NCBI GenBank assembly: GCA_023525975.1
Contig: CM042035.1
Location: forward strand, 24,478,001 to 24,542,000
Direction: 5' to 3'
Length of the DNA stretch: 64,000 nucleotides
Source of the DNA: Smallanthus sonchifolius
Taxonomy: Eukaryota > Streptophyta > Magnoliopsida > Asterales > Asteraceae
Positions 1 to 9,407 of this stretch are shown one piece after another. The notes beneath the pieces were generated by a model. The model did not search any database and had not been told where the DNA came from. It saw only the letters and a program-made list of their open reading frames with translations. A program made the position numbers and the translations under genes. Position 1 is the first letter of the stretch. The number at the start of each line of letters is the position of its first letter.

Positions 1-99
1 GCGCGCCCGAGTCTTTACGTACGTTGACCGTTTTTTGACAAAAACTTGTTACGCCCACGCCCGCTTGCAAAATAATCAACGGGTGACGTTGTTTTGAGT

Positions 100-107
100 A
101 AAAAAAA
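100..107 (-). terminator. Second T run (T8), possible backup terminator
   Basis: A T8 run lies about 15 nt downstream of the gene end on the RNA strand. It varies between 8, 9 and 10 in other units and accounts for the 509, 510 and 511 bp unit lengths. The backup role is inference. Confidence 0.55.
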
Positions 108-116
108 TAATTACTT

Positions 117-122
117 AAAAAA
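117..122 (-). terminator. Pol III terminator (T6) of 5S copy 1
   Basis: Six T residues on the RNA strand directly follow the CCCC end of the gene. A run of four or more T is the known polymerase III stop. Almost all units have exactly this T6. Confidence 0.92.
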
Positions 123-242
123 GGGGTTGCAACACGAGGACTTCCCAGGGGGTCACCCATCCTAGTACTACTCTCGCCCAAGCACGCTTAACTGCGGAGT
201 TCTGATGGGATCCGGTGCTTTAGTGCTGGTATGATCGCAACC
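123..242 (-). rRNA. 5S rRNA: 5S rRNA gene, copy 1 (class A, reference copy)
   Basis: Encodes 5S ribosomal RNA, a component of the large ribosomal subunit, transcribed in the nucleus by RNA polymerase III with TFIIIA bound inside the gene. The RNA is 120 nt by my count (118-120 depending on where the terminal C run is trimmed). Ends pair as helix I: GGUUGC (1-6) with GCAACC (113-118). The internal control region is intact: box A at RNA 50-64 (AGTTAAGCGTGCTTG), intermediate element 67-72 (CGAGAG) and box C 80-97 (AGGATGGGTGACCCCCTG). A T6 stop follows immediately. The promoter is P1, with C at -1. A BamHI site (GGATCC) lies at RNA 30-35. Identity is from direct match to the conserved plant 5S sequence. 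Whether this copy is expressed cannot be seen. Confidence 0.98.
146..193 (-). promoter_or_regulatory. Internal control region of 5S copy 1 (boxes A, IE, C)
   Basis: Gene-internal polymerase III promoter: box A at 179-193, intermediate element at 171-176 and box C at 146-163, using the established plant 5S coordinates. Class B and X changes (RNA 81, 85) fall in box C. Class C/D G64A is the last base of box A. Confidence 0.9.
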
Positions 243-272
243 GAAATAACTCTTCCATTCTATTACTTTATC
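243..272 (-). promoter_or_regulatory. 5S upstream promoter element, type P1
   Basis: On the RNA strand, GATAAAGTAATA occupies -30 to -19, the place of the TATA-like -28 element known from plant 5S genes, and C is at -1. The -18 to -9 stretch is GAATGGAAGA. The GC dinucleotide usually described near -12 in Arabidopsis is absent, with AA at -12/-11. P1 follows copies 1-3 and recurs about once per 5-unit block. Confidence 0.7.
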
Positions 273-312
273 CCCTTCCACACATGACTCATTTTTACTT
301 GCATTCTCCTCT

Positions 313-323
313 TGCGCGCGCGT
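313..323. other. Alternating purine-pyrimidine tract (possible Z-DNA)
   Basis: tgcgcgcgcgt is an 11-bp strictly alternating tract, present at the same place in nearly every spacer. One unit (near 31379) has it interrupted by a C-to-G change. Z-DNA formation is inference. Confidence 0.4.
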
Positions 324-631
324 TCCGCCTTACGTCAACAAGTGCGTCACCCGCCGGCGAGCGTTTAGTTCTTATACTTCCTTGTACAAAACATATTCCC
401 ACGCTCACCCGAGGCGTAAGAATAATTGACTAGTATATGAAGACACACGTGTTCCCCTCGACGTCTAACCGTGTGTCTCCCGCGATCGGGCCTTCCCCGA
501 CACGGACCCGCGCGCCCGAGTCTTTACGTACGTTGACCGTTTTTTGACAAAAACTTGTTACGCCCACGCCCGCTTGCAAAATAATCAACGGGTGACGTTG
601 TTTTGAGTAAAAAAAATAATTACTTAAAAAA

Positions 632-751
632 GGGGTTGCAACACGAGGACTTCCCAGGGGGTCACCCATCCTAGTACTACTCTCGCCCAAGCACGCTTAA
701 CTGCGGAGTTCTGATGGGATCCGGTGCTTTAGTGCTGGTATGATCGCAACC
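632..751 (-). rRNA. 5S rRNA: 5S rRNA gene, copy 2 (class A)
   Basis: Consensus body, promoter P1. Step 509. Confidence 0.97.
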
Positions 752-1140
752 GAAATAACTCTTCCATTCTATTACTTTATCCCCTTCCACACATGACTCA
801 TTTTTACTTGCATTCTCCTCTTGCGCGCGCGTTCCGCCTTACGTCAACACGTGCGTCACCCGCCGGCGAGCGTTTAGTTCTTATACTTCCTTGTACAAAA
901 CATATTCCCACGCTCACCCGAGGCGTAAGAATAATTGACTAGTATATGAAGACACACGTGTTCCACTCGACGTCTAACCGTGTGTCTCCCGCGATCGGGC
1001 CTTCCCCGACACGGACCCGCGCGCCCGAGTCTTTACGTACGTTGACCGTTTTTTGACAAAAACTTGTTACGCCCACGCCCGCTTGCAAAATAATCAACGG
1101 GTGACGTTGTTTTGAGTAAAAAAAATAATTACTTAAAAAA

Positions 1141-1260
1141 GGGGTTGCAACACGAGGACTTCCCAGGGGGTCACCCATCCTAGTACTACTCTCGCCCAAG
1201 CACGCTTAACTGCGGAGTTCTGATGGGATCCGGTGCTTTAGTGCTGGTATGATCGCAACC
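1141..1260 (-). rRNA. 5S rRNA: 5S rRNA gene, copy 3 (class A)
   Basis: Consensus body, promoter P1. Step 509. Its upstream spacer carries the caacaagtgcg and ttcccctcg markers shared with copies 1, 27, 37 and 42. Confidence 0.97.
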
Positions 1261-1649
1261 GAAATAACTCTTCCATTCTATTACTTTATCCCCTTCCACA
1301 CATGACTCATTTTTACTTGCATTCTCCTCTTGCGCGCGCGTTCCGCCTTACGTCAACAAGTGCGTCACCCGCCGGCGAGCGTTTAGTTCTTATACTTCCT
1401 TGTACAAAACATATTCCCACGCTCACCCGAGGCGTAAGAATAATTGACTAGTATATGAAGACACACGTGTTCCCCTCGACGTCTAACCGTGTGTCTCCCG
1501 CGATCGGGCGTTCCCCGACACGGACCCGCGCGCCCGAGTCTTTACGTACGTTGACCGTTTTTTGACAAAAACTTGTTACGCCCACGCCCGCTTGCAAAAT
1601 AATCAACGGGTGACGTTGTTTTGAGTAAAAAAAATAATTACTTAAAAAA

Positions 1650-1769
1650 GGGGTTGCAACACGAGGACTTCCCAGGGGGTCACCCATCCTAGTACTACTC
1701 TCGCCCAAGCACGCTTAACTGCGGAGTTCTGATGGGATCCGGTGCTTTAGTGCTGGTATGATCGCAACC
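1650..1769 (-). rRNA. 5S rRNA: 5S rRNA gene, copy 4 (class A)
   Basis: Consensus body, promoter P2. Step 509. Upstream spacer has ctcccccgg instead of ctcacccgg, as in the copy 28/38/43 family. Confidence 0.97.
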
Positions 1770-1799
1770 GAAATAACTCTTTCATTCTATTACTTTATC
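1770..1799 (-). promoter_or_regulatory. 5S upstream promoter element, type P2
   Basis: Promoter of copy 4. It differs from P1 by A instead of G at -13 (GAATGAAAGA at -18 to -9). The TATA-like element changes in the neighbouring position, since the plus strand reads tatcacc instead of tatcccc just beyond it. Confidence 0.65.
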
Positions 1800-1967
1800 A
1801 CCTTCCACACATGACTCATTTTTACTTGCATTCTCCTCTTGCGCGCGCGTTCCGCCTTACGTCAACACGTGCGTCACCCGCCGGCGAGCGTTTAGTTCTT
1901 ATACTTCCTTGTACAAAACATATTCCCACGCTCCCCCGGGGCGTAAGAATAATTGACTAGTATATGA

Positions 1968-2005
1968 AGACACACGTGTTCCACTCGACGTCTAAACGTG
2001 TGTCT
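1968..2005. repeat. Spacer inverted repeat, 10-bp perfect arms
   Basis: agacacacgt (1968-1977) and acgtgtgtct (1996-2005) are exact reverse complements around an 18-bp centre. The same dyad is in most spacers. Units of the copy 1-3 kind have ccgtgtgtct in the right arm, which breaks the innermost arm pair. The left arm itself contains a CACGTG palindrome. Confidence 0.75.
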
Positions 2006-2160
2006 CCCGCGATCGGGCCTTCCCCGACACGGACCCGCGCGCCCGAGTCTTTACGTACGTTGACCGTTTTTTAACAAAAACTCGTTACGCCCACGTCCGC
2101 TTGCAAAATAATCAACGGGTGACGTTGTTTTGAGTAAAAAAAAAATAATTACTTAAAAAA

Positions 2161-2280
2161 GGGGTTGCAACACGAGGACTTCCCAGGGGGTCACCCATCT
2201 TAGTACTACTCTCGCCCAAGCACGCTTAACTGCGGAGTTCTGATGGGATCCGGTGCTTTAGTGCTGGTATGATCGCAACC
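2161..2280 (-). rRNA. 5S rRNA: 5S rRNA gene, copy 5 (class B)
   Basis: G81A in box C. Promoter P3. Step 511 because of the A10 tract. Confidence 0.97.
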
Positions 2281-2310
2281 GAAATAACTCTTTCAGTCTA
2301 TTACTTTATC
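2281..2310 (-). promoter_or_regulatory. 5S upstream promoter element, type P3
   Basis: Promoter of copy 5. It has C instead of A at -16 (GACTGAAAGA at -18 to -9). P3 goes with nearly all class B, X, C and D genes, so promoter and gene variants travel together. Confidence 0.65.
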
Positions 2311-2661
2311 CCCTTCCACACATGACTCATTTTTACTTGCATTCTCCTCTTGCGCGCGCGTTCCGCCTTACGTCAACACGTGCGTCACCCGCCGGCGAGC
2401 GTTTAGTTCTTATACTTCCTTGTACAAAACATATTCCCACGCTCACCCGGGGCGTAAGAATAATTGACTAGTATATGAAGACACACGTGTTCCACTCGAC
2501 GTCTAAACGTGTGTCTCCCGCGATCGGGCGTTCCCCGACACGGACCCGCGCGCCCGAGTCTTTACGTACGTTGACCGTTTTTTGACAAAAACTTGTTACG
2601 CCCACGCCCGCTTGCAAAATAATCAACGGGTGACGTTGTTTTGAGTAAAAAAAAATAAATT

Positions 2662-2667
2662 AAAAAA
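2662..2667 (-). terminator. Pol III terminator of a class C unit with 3-bp deletion behind it
   Basis: T6 is kept, but the sequence between the two T runs reads AATTTA instead of AAGTAATTA. This 3-bp shorter form accompanies nearly every class C and D gene, giving 506-508 bp units. Confidence 0.8.
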
Positions 2668-2787
2668 GGGGTTGCAACACGAGGACTTCCCAGGGGGTCA
2701 CCCATCCTCGTAGTACTCTCGCCTAAGCACGCTTAACTGCGGAGTTCTGATGGGATCCGGTGCTTTAGTGCTGGTATGATCGCAACC
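2668..2787 (-). rRNA. 5S rRNA: 5S rRNA gene, copy 6 (class C)
   Basis: G64A, G75C and U79G. Promoter P3, followed by the cataattc spacer marker typical of class C. Step 507. First gene of the 7-gene block, round 1. Confidence 0.97.
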
Positions 2788-3177
2788 GAAATAACTCTTT
2801 CAGTCTATTACTTTATCCCCTTCCACACATAATTCATTTTTACTTGCATTCTCCTCTTGCGCGCGCGTTCCGCCTTACGTCAACACGTGCGTCACCCGCC
2901 GGCGAGCGTTTAGTTCTTATACTTCCTTGTACAAAACATATTCCCACGCTCACCCGGGGCGTAAGAATAATTGACTAGTATATGAAGACACACGTGTTCC
3001 ACTCGACGTCTAAACGTGTGTCTCCCGCGATCGGGCGTTCCCCGACACGGACCCGCGCGCCCGAGTCTTTACGTACGTTGACCGTTTTTTAACAAAAACT
3101 CGTTACGCCCACGCCCGCTTGCAAAATAATCAACGGGTGACGTTGTTTTGAGTAAAAAAAAATAATTACTTAAAAAA

Positions 3178-3297
3178 GGGGTTGCAACACGAGGACTTCC
3201 CAGGGGGTCACCCATCCTAGTACTACTCTCGCCCAAGCACGCTTAACTGCGGAGTTCTGATGGGATCCGGTGCTTTAGTGCTGGTATGATCGCAACC
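3178..3297 (-). rRNA. 5S rRNA: 5S rRNA gene, copy 7 (class A)
   Basis: Consensus body, promoter P2. Step 510. Upstream spacer has the private marker ccagcgag (G to A), found only here and in copies 14 and 21. Confidence 0.97.
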
Positions 3298-3687
3298 GAA
3301 ATAACTCTTTCATTCTATTACTTTATCCCCTTCCACACATGACTCATTTTTACTTGCATTCTCCTCTTGCGCGCGCGTTCCGCCTTACGTCAACACGTGC
3401 GTCACCCGCCAGCGAGCGTTTAGTTCTTATACTTCCTTGTACAAAACATATTCCCACGCTCACCCGAGGCGTAAGAATAATTGACTAGTATATGAAGACA
3501 CACGTGTTCCACTCGACGTCTAAACGTGTGTCTCCCGCGATCGGGCGTTCCCCGACACGGACCCGCGCGCCCGAGTCTTTACGTACGTTGACCGTTTTTT
3601 AACAAAAACTCGTTACGCCCACGCCCGCTTGCAAAATAATCAACGGGTGACGTTGTTTTGAGTAAAAAAAAATAATTACTTAAAAAA

Positions 3688-3807
3688 GGGGTTGCAACAC
3701 GAGGACTTCCCAGGGGGTCACCAATCTTAGTACTACTCTCGCCCAAGCACGCTTAACTGCGGAGTTCTGATGGGATCCGGTGCTTTAGTGCTGGTATGAT
3801 CGCAACC
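3688..3807 (-). rRNA. 5S rRNA: 5S rRNA gene, copy 8 (class X)
   Basis: G81A and G85U, two changes in box C. Promoter P3. Step 510. Confidence 0.97.
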
Positions 3808-4194
3808 GAAATAACTCTTTCAGTCTATTACTTTATCACCTTCCACACATGACTCATTTTTACTTGCATTCTCCTCTTGCGCGCGCGTTCCGCCTTACGT
3901 CAACACGTGCGTCACCCGCCGGCGAGCGTTTAGTTCTTATACTTCCTTGTACAAAATATATTCCCACGCTCACCCGGGGCGTAAGAATAATTGACTAGTA
4001 TATGAAGACACACGTGTTCCACTCGACGTCTAAACGTGTGTCTCCCGAGATCGGGCGTTCCCCGACACGGACCCGCGCGCCCGAGTCTTTACGTACGTTG
4101 ACCGTTTTTTGACAAAAACTTGTTACGCCCACGCCCGCTTGCAAAATAATCAACGGGTGACGTTGTTTTGAGTAAAAAAAAATAAATTAAAAAA

Positions 4195-4314
4195 GGGGTT
4201 GCAACACGAGGACTTCCCAGGGGGTCACCCATCCTAGTAGTACTCTCGCCTAAGCACGCTTAACTGTGGAGTTCTGATGGGATCCGGTGCTTTAGTGCTG
4301 GTATGATCGCAACC
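4195..4314 (-). rRNA. 5S rRNA: 5S rRNA gene, copy 9 (class D, G48A)
   Basis: Class D changes plus private G48A, a CpG-to-CpA change just before box A. Promoter P3. Step 507. Spacer reads ccttcagtcaac where others have ccttacgtcaac. Confidence 0.96.
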
Positions 4315-4704
4315 GAAATAACTCTTTCAGTCTATTACTTTATCCCCTTCCACACATGACTCATTTTTACTTGCATTCTCCTCTTGCGCGCGCGTTCCGC
4401 CTTCAGTCAACACGTGCGTCACCCGCCGGCGAGCGTTTAGTTCTTATACTTCCTTGTACAAAACATATTCCCACGCTCACCCGGGGCGTAAGAATAATTG
4501 ACTAGTATATGAAGACACACGTGTTCCACTCGACGTCTAAACGTGTGTCTCCCGCGATCGGGCGTTCCCCGACACGGACCCGCGCGCCCGAGTCTTTACG
4601 TACGTTGACCGTTTTTTAACAAAAACTCGTTACGCCCACGCCCGCTTGCAAAATAATCAACGGGTGACGTTGTTTTGAGTAAAAAAAAATAATTACTTAA
4701 AAAA

Positions 4705-4824
4705 GGGGTTGCAACACGAGGACTTCCCAGGGGGTCACCCATCCTAGTACTACTCTCGCCCAAGCACGCTTAACTGCGGAGTTCTGATGGGATCCGGTGC
4801 TTTAGTGCTGGTATGATCGCAACC
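4705..4824 (-). rRNA. 5S rRNA: 5S rRNA gene, copy 10 (class A)
   Basis: Consensus body, promoter P2. Step 510. Upstream spacer has cggacacgcg in place of cggacccgcg, shared with copies 17, 24, 29, 34, 39 and 49. Confidence 0.97.
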
Positions 4825-5214
4825 GAAATAACTCTTTCATTCTATTACTTTATCCCCTTCCACACATGACTCATTTTTACTTGCATTCTCCTCTTGCGCG
4901 CGCGTTCCGCCTTACGTCAACACGTGCGTCACCCGCCGGCGAGCGTTTAGTTCTTATACTTCCTTGTACAAAACATATTCCCACGCTCACCCGAGGCGTA
5001 AGAATAATTGACTAGTATATGAAGACACACGTGTTCCACTCGACGTCTAAACGTGTGTCTCCCGCGATCGGGCGTTCCCCGACACGGACACGCGCGCCCG
5101 AGTCTTTACGTACGTTGACCGTTTTTTAACAAAAACTCGTTACGCCCACGCCCGCTTGCAAAATAATCAACGGGTGACGTTGTTTTGAGTAAAAAAAAAT
5201 AATTACTTAAAAAA

Positions 5215-5334
5215 GGGGTTGCAACACGAGGACTTCCCAGGGGGTCACCCATCCTAGTACTACTCTCGCCCAAGCACGCTTAACTGCGGAGTTCTGATGG
5301 GATCCGGTGCTTTAGTGCTGGTATGATCGCAACC
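5215..5334 (-). rRNA. 5S rRNA: 5S rRNA gene, copy 11 (class A)
   Basis: Consensus body, promoter P3. Step 510. Confidence 0.97.
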
Positions 5335-5723
5335 GAAATAACTCTTTCAGTCTATTACTTTATCCCCTTCCACACATGACTCATTTTTACTTGCATTCTC
5401 CTCTTGCGCGCGCGTTCCGCCTTACGTCAACACGTGCGTCACCCGCCGGCGAGCGTTTAGTTCTTATACTTCCTTGTACAAAACATATTCCCACGCTCAC
5501 CCGGGGCGTAAGAATAATTGACTAGTATATGAAGACACACGTGTTCCACTCGACGTCTAAACGTGTGTCTCCCGCGATCGGGCGTTCCCCGACACGGACC
5601 CGCGCGCCCGAGTCTTTACGTACGTTGACCATTTTTTGACAAAAACTTGTTACGCCCACGCCCGTTTGCAAAATAATCAACGGGTGACGTTGTTTTGAGT
5701 AAAAAAAATAATTACTTAAAAAA

Positions 5724-5843
5724 GGGGTTGCAACACGAGGACTTCCCAGGGGGTCACCCATCCTAGTACTACTCTCGCCCAAGCACGCTTAACTGCGGAG
5801 TTCTGATGGGATCCGGTGCTTTAGTGCTGGTATGATCGCAACC
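5724..5843 (-). rRNA. 5S rRNA: 5S rRNA gene, copy 12 (class A)
   Basis: Consensus body, promoter P1. Step 509. Downstream spacer has gaccatttttt, the marker of copies 12, 19, 26, 31, 36 and 41. Last gene of 7-gene round 1. Confidence 0.97.
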
Positions 5844-6230
5844 GAAATAACTCTTCCATTCTATTACTTTATCCCCTTCCACACATGACTCATTTTTACT
5901 TGCGTTCTCCTCTTGCGCGCGCGTTCCGCCTTACGTCAACACGTGCGTCACCCGCCGGCGAGCGTTTAGTTCTTATACTTCCTTGTACAAAACATATTCC
6001 CACGCTCACCCGAGGCGTAAGAATAATTGACTAGTATATGAAGACACACGTGTTCCACTCGACGTCTAACCGTGTGTCTCCCGCGATCGGGCCTTCCCCG
6101 ACACGGACCCGCGCGCCCGAGTCTTTACGTACGTTGACCGTTTTTTGACAAAAACTTGTTACGCCCACGCCCGTTTGCAAAATAATCAACGGGTGACGTT
6201 GTTTTGAGTAAAAAAAAATAAATTAAAAAA

Positions 6231-6350
6231 GGGGTTGCAACACGAGGACTTCCCAGGGGGTCACCCATCCTCGTAGTACTCTCGCCTAAGCACGCTTAAC
6301 TGCGGAGTTCTGATGGGATCCGGTGCTTTAGTGCTGGTATGATCGCAACC
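6231..6350 (-). rRNA. 5S rRNA: 5S rRNA gene, copy 13 (class C)
   Basis: G64A, G75C and U79G. Promoter P3. Step 507. Starts 7-gene round 2, equivalent to copy 6. Confidence 0.97.
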
Positions 6351-6740
6351 GAAATAACTCTTTCAGTCTATTACTTTATCCCCTTCCACACATAATTCAT
6401 TTTTACTTGCATTCTCCTCTTGCGCGCGCGTTCCGCCTTACGTCAACACGTGCGTCACCCGCCGGCGAGCGTTTAGTTCTTATACTTCCTTGTACAAAAC
6501 ATATTCCCACGCTCACCCGGGGCGTAAGAATAATTGACTAGTATATGAAGACACACGTGTTCCACTCGACGTCTAAACGTGTGTCTCCCGCGATCGGGCG
6601 TTCCCCGACACGGACCCGCGCGCCCGAGTCTTTACGTACGTTGACCGTTTTTTAACAAAAACTCGTTACGCCCACGCCCGCTTGCAAAATAATCAACGGG
6701 TGACGTTGTTTTGAGTAAAAAAAAATAATTACTTAAAAAA

Positions 6741-6860
6741 GGGGTTGCAACACGAGGACTTCCCAGGGGGTCACCCATCCTAGTACTACTCTCGCCCAAG
6801 CACGCTTAACTGCGGAGTTCTGATGGGATCCGGTGCTTTAGTGCTGGTATGATCGCAACC
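6741..6860 (-). rRNA. 5S rRNA: 5S rRNA gene, copy 14 (class A)
   Basis: Consensus body, promoter P2, ccagcgag spacer marker. Step 510. Confidence 0.97.
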
Positions 6861-7250
6861 GAAATAACTCTTTCATTCTATTACTTTATCCCCTTCCACA
6901 CATGACTCATTTTTACTTGCATTCTCCTCTTGCGCGCGCGTTCCGCCTTACGTCAACACGTGCGTCACCCGCCAGCGAGCGTTTAGTTCTTATACTTCCT
7001 TGTACAAAACATATTCCCACGCTCACCCGAGGCGTAAGAATAATTGACTAGTATATGAAGACACACGTGTTCCACTCGACGTCTAAACGTGTGTCTCCCG
7101 CGATCGGGCGTTCCCCGACACGGACCCGCGCGCCCGAGTCTTTACGTACGTTGACCGTTTTTTAACAAAAACTCGTTACGCCCACGCCCGCTTGCAAAAT
7201 AATCAACGGGTGACGTTGTTTTGAGTAAAAAAAAATAATTACTTAAAAAA

Positions 7251-7370
7251 GGGGTTGCAACACGAGGACTTCCCAGGGGGTCACCAATCTTAGTACTACT
7301 CTCGCCCAAGCACGCTTAACTGCGGAGTTCTGATGGGATCCGGTGCTTTAGTGCTGGTATGATCGCAACC
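7251..7370 (-). rRNA. 5S rRNA: 5S rRNA gene, copy 15 (class X)
   Basis: G81A and G85U. Promoter P3. Step 510. Confidence 0.97.
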
Positions 7371-7757
7371 GAAATAACTCTTTCAGTCTATTACTTTATC
7401 ACCTTCCACACATGACTCATTTTTACTTGCATTCTCCTCTTGCGCGCGCGTTCCGCCTTACGTCAACACGTGCGTCACCCGCCGGCGAGCGTTTAGTTCT
7501 TATACTTCCTTGTACAAAATATATTCCCACGCTCACCCGGGGCGTAAGAATAATTGACTAGTATATGAAGACACACGTGTTCCACTCGACGTCTAAACGT
7601 GTGTCTCCCGAGATCGGGCGTTCCCCGACACGGACCCGCGCGCCCGAGTCTTTACGTACGTTGACCGTTTTTTGACAAAAACTTGTTACGCCCACGCCCG
7701 CTTGCAAAATAATCAACGGGTGACGTTGTTTTGAGTAAAAAAAAATAAATTAAAAAA

Positions 7758-7877
7758 GGGGTTGCAACACGAGGACTTCCCAGGGGGTCACCCATCCTAG
7801 TAGTACTCTCGCCTAAGCACGCTTAACTGCGGAGTTCTGATGGGATCCGGTGCTTTAGTGCTGGTATGATCGCAACC
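7758..7877 (-). rRNA. 5S rRNA: 5S rRNA gene, copy 16 (class D)
   Basis: G64A and G75C. Promoter P3. Step 507. Lacks the G48A of its counterpart copy 9. Confidence 0.97.
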
Positions 7878-8267
7878 GAAATAACTCTTTCAGTCTATTA
7901 CTTTATCCCCTTCCACACATGACTCATTTTTACTTGCATTCTCCTCTTGCGCGCGCGTTCCGCCTTACGTCAACACGTGCGTCACCCGCCGGCGAGCGTT
8001 TAGTTCTTATACTTCCTTGTACAAAACATATTCCCACGCTCACCCGGGGCGTAAGAATAATTGACTAGTATATGAAGACACACGTGTTCCACTCGACGTC
8101 TAAACGTGTGTCTCCCGCGATCGGGCGTTCCCCGACACGGACCCGCGCGCCCGAGTCTTTACGTACGTTGACCGTTTTTTAACAAAAACTCGTTACGCCC
8201 ACGCCCGCTTGCAAAATAATCAACGGGTGACGTTGTTTTGAGTAAAAAAAAATAATTACTTAAAAAA

Positions 8268-8387
8268 GGGGTTGCAACACGAGGACTTCCCAGGGGGTCA
8301 CCCATCCTAGTACTACTCTCGCCCAAGCACGCTTAACTGCGGAGTTCTGATGGGATCCGGTGCTTTAGTGCTGGTATGATCGCAACC
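8268..8387 (-). rRNA. 5S rRNA: 5S rRNA gene, copy 17 (class A)
   Basis: Consensus body, promoter P2. Step 510. Confidence 0.97.
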
Positions 8388-8777
8388 GAAATAACTCTTT
8401 CATTCTATTACTTTATCCCCTTCCACACATGACTCATTTTTACTTGCATTCTCCTCTTGCGCGCGCGTTCCGCCTTACGTCAACACGTGCGTCACCCGCC
8501 GGCGAGCGTTTAGTTCTTATACTTCCTTGTACAAAACATATTCCCACGCTCACCCGAGGCGTAAGAATAATTGACTAGTATATGAAGACACACGTGTTCC
8601 ACTCGACGTCTAAACGTGTGTCTCCCGCGATCGGGCGTTCCCCGACACGGACACGCGCGCCCGAGTCTTTACGTACGTTGACCGTTTTTTAACAAAAACT
8701 CGTTACGCCCACGCCCGCTTGCAAAATAATCAACGGGTGACGTTGTTTTGAGTAAAAAAAAATAATTACTTAAAAAA

Positions 8778-8897
8778 GGGGTTGCAACACGAGGACTTCC
8801 CAGGGGGTCACCCATCCTAGTACTACTCTCGCCCAAGCACGCTTAACTGCGGAGTTCTGATGGGATCCGGTGCTTTAGTGCTGGTATGATCGCAACC
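8778..8897 (-). rRNA. 5S rRNA: 5S rRNA gene, copy 18 (class A)
   Basis: Consensus body, promoter P3. Step 510. Confidence 0.97.
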
Positions 8898-9287
8898 GAA
8901 ATAACTCTTTCAGTCTATTACTTTATCCCCTTCCACACATGACTCATTTTTACTTGCATTCTCCTCTTGCGCGCGCGTTCCGCCTTACGTCAACACGTGC
9001 GTCACCCGCCGGCGAGCGTTTAGTTCTTATACTTCCTTGTACAAAACATATTCCCACGCTCACCCGGGGCGTAAGAATAATTGACTAGTATATGAAGACA
9101 CACGTGTTCCACTCGACGTCTAAACGTGTGTCTCCCGCGATCGGGCGTTCCCCGACACGGACCCGCGCGCCCGAGTCTTTACGTACGTTGACCATTTTTT
9201 GACAAAAACTTGTTACGCCCACGCCCGTTTGCAAAATAATCAACGGGTGACGTTGTTTTGAGTAAAAAAAAATAATTACTTAAAAAA

Positions 9288-9407
9288 GGGGTTGCAACAC
9301 GAGGACTTCCCAGGGGGTCACCCATCCTAGTACTACTCTCGCCCAAGCACGCTTAACTGCGGAGTTCTGATGGGATCCGGTGCTTTAGTGCTGGTATGAT
9401 CGCAACC
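9288..9407 (-). rRNA. 5S rRNA: 5S rRNA gene, copy 19 (class A)
   Basis: Consensus body, promoter P1. Step 510. Shares the ttgcgttctcc spacer change only with copy 12. Confidence 0.97.

Larger units (their letters stand above)
1..122. other. Partial 5S intergenic spacer (left edge)
   Basis: This is the gene-proximal part of the spacer downstream of copy 1. It contains the ACGTACGT palindrome at 17-24, the short inverted element caacg-ggtga-cgttg at 78-92, an A8 tract at 100-107 and the A6 tract abutting the gene. The upstream gene of this unit pair lies outside the window. Confidence 0.95.
243..631. other. Representative 5S intergenic spacer (389 bp)
   Basis: Lies between copies 1 and 2, and all 125 internal spacers are versions of it. 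From left to right on the plus strand it holds the upstream promoter (243-272), an alternating GC block (313-323), a CpG-dense stretch (about 313-364), a low-complexity middle with a SpeI site (actagt), an inverted repeat around the acacgtgt palindrome, ACGTACGT, and the A tracts next to the following gene. No credible reading frame or RNA gene is seen. Confidence 0.9.

Noticed and set aside
123..242. Bacterial or organellar 5S rRNA
   Set aside because: The body matches nuclear plant 5S and polymerase III signals, and there is no adjacent 16S/23S operon.
535..555. gttttt-gaca-aaaaac hairpin as an intrinsic (rho-independent) terminator
   Set aside because: Six A-T-rich pairs only, far downstream of the T6 stop, and bacterial-type termination does not apply to polymerase III genes. 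Likely low-complexity coincidence.
243..631. tRNA or small RNA gene in the spacer
   Set aside because: No cloverleaf, no second set of box A/box B with T-run stop, and no snoRNA or snRNA motif that I could find by eye on either strand.
430..690. 86-codon minus-strand reading frame repeated in many units
   Set aside because: It starts at a TTG inside the 5S gene, runs through the polymerase III stop into spacer, and is kept only because the repeat is. A change of A-tract length by one base destroys it in other units. No domain or codon bias.
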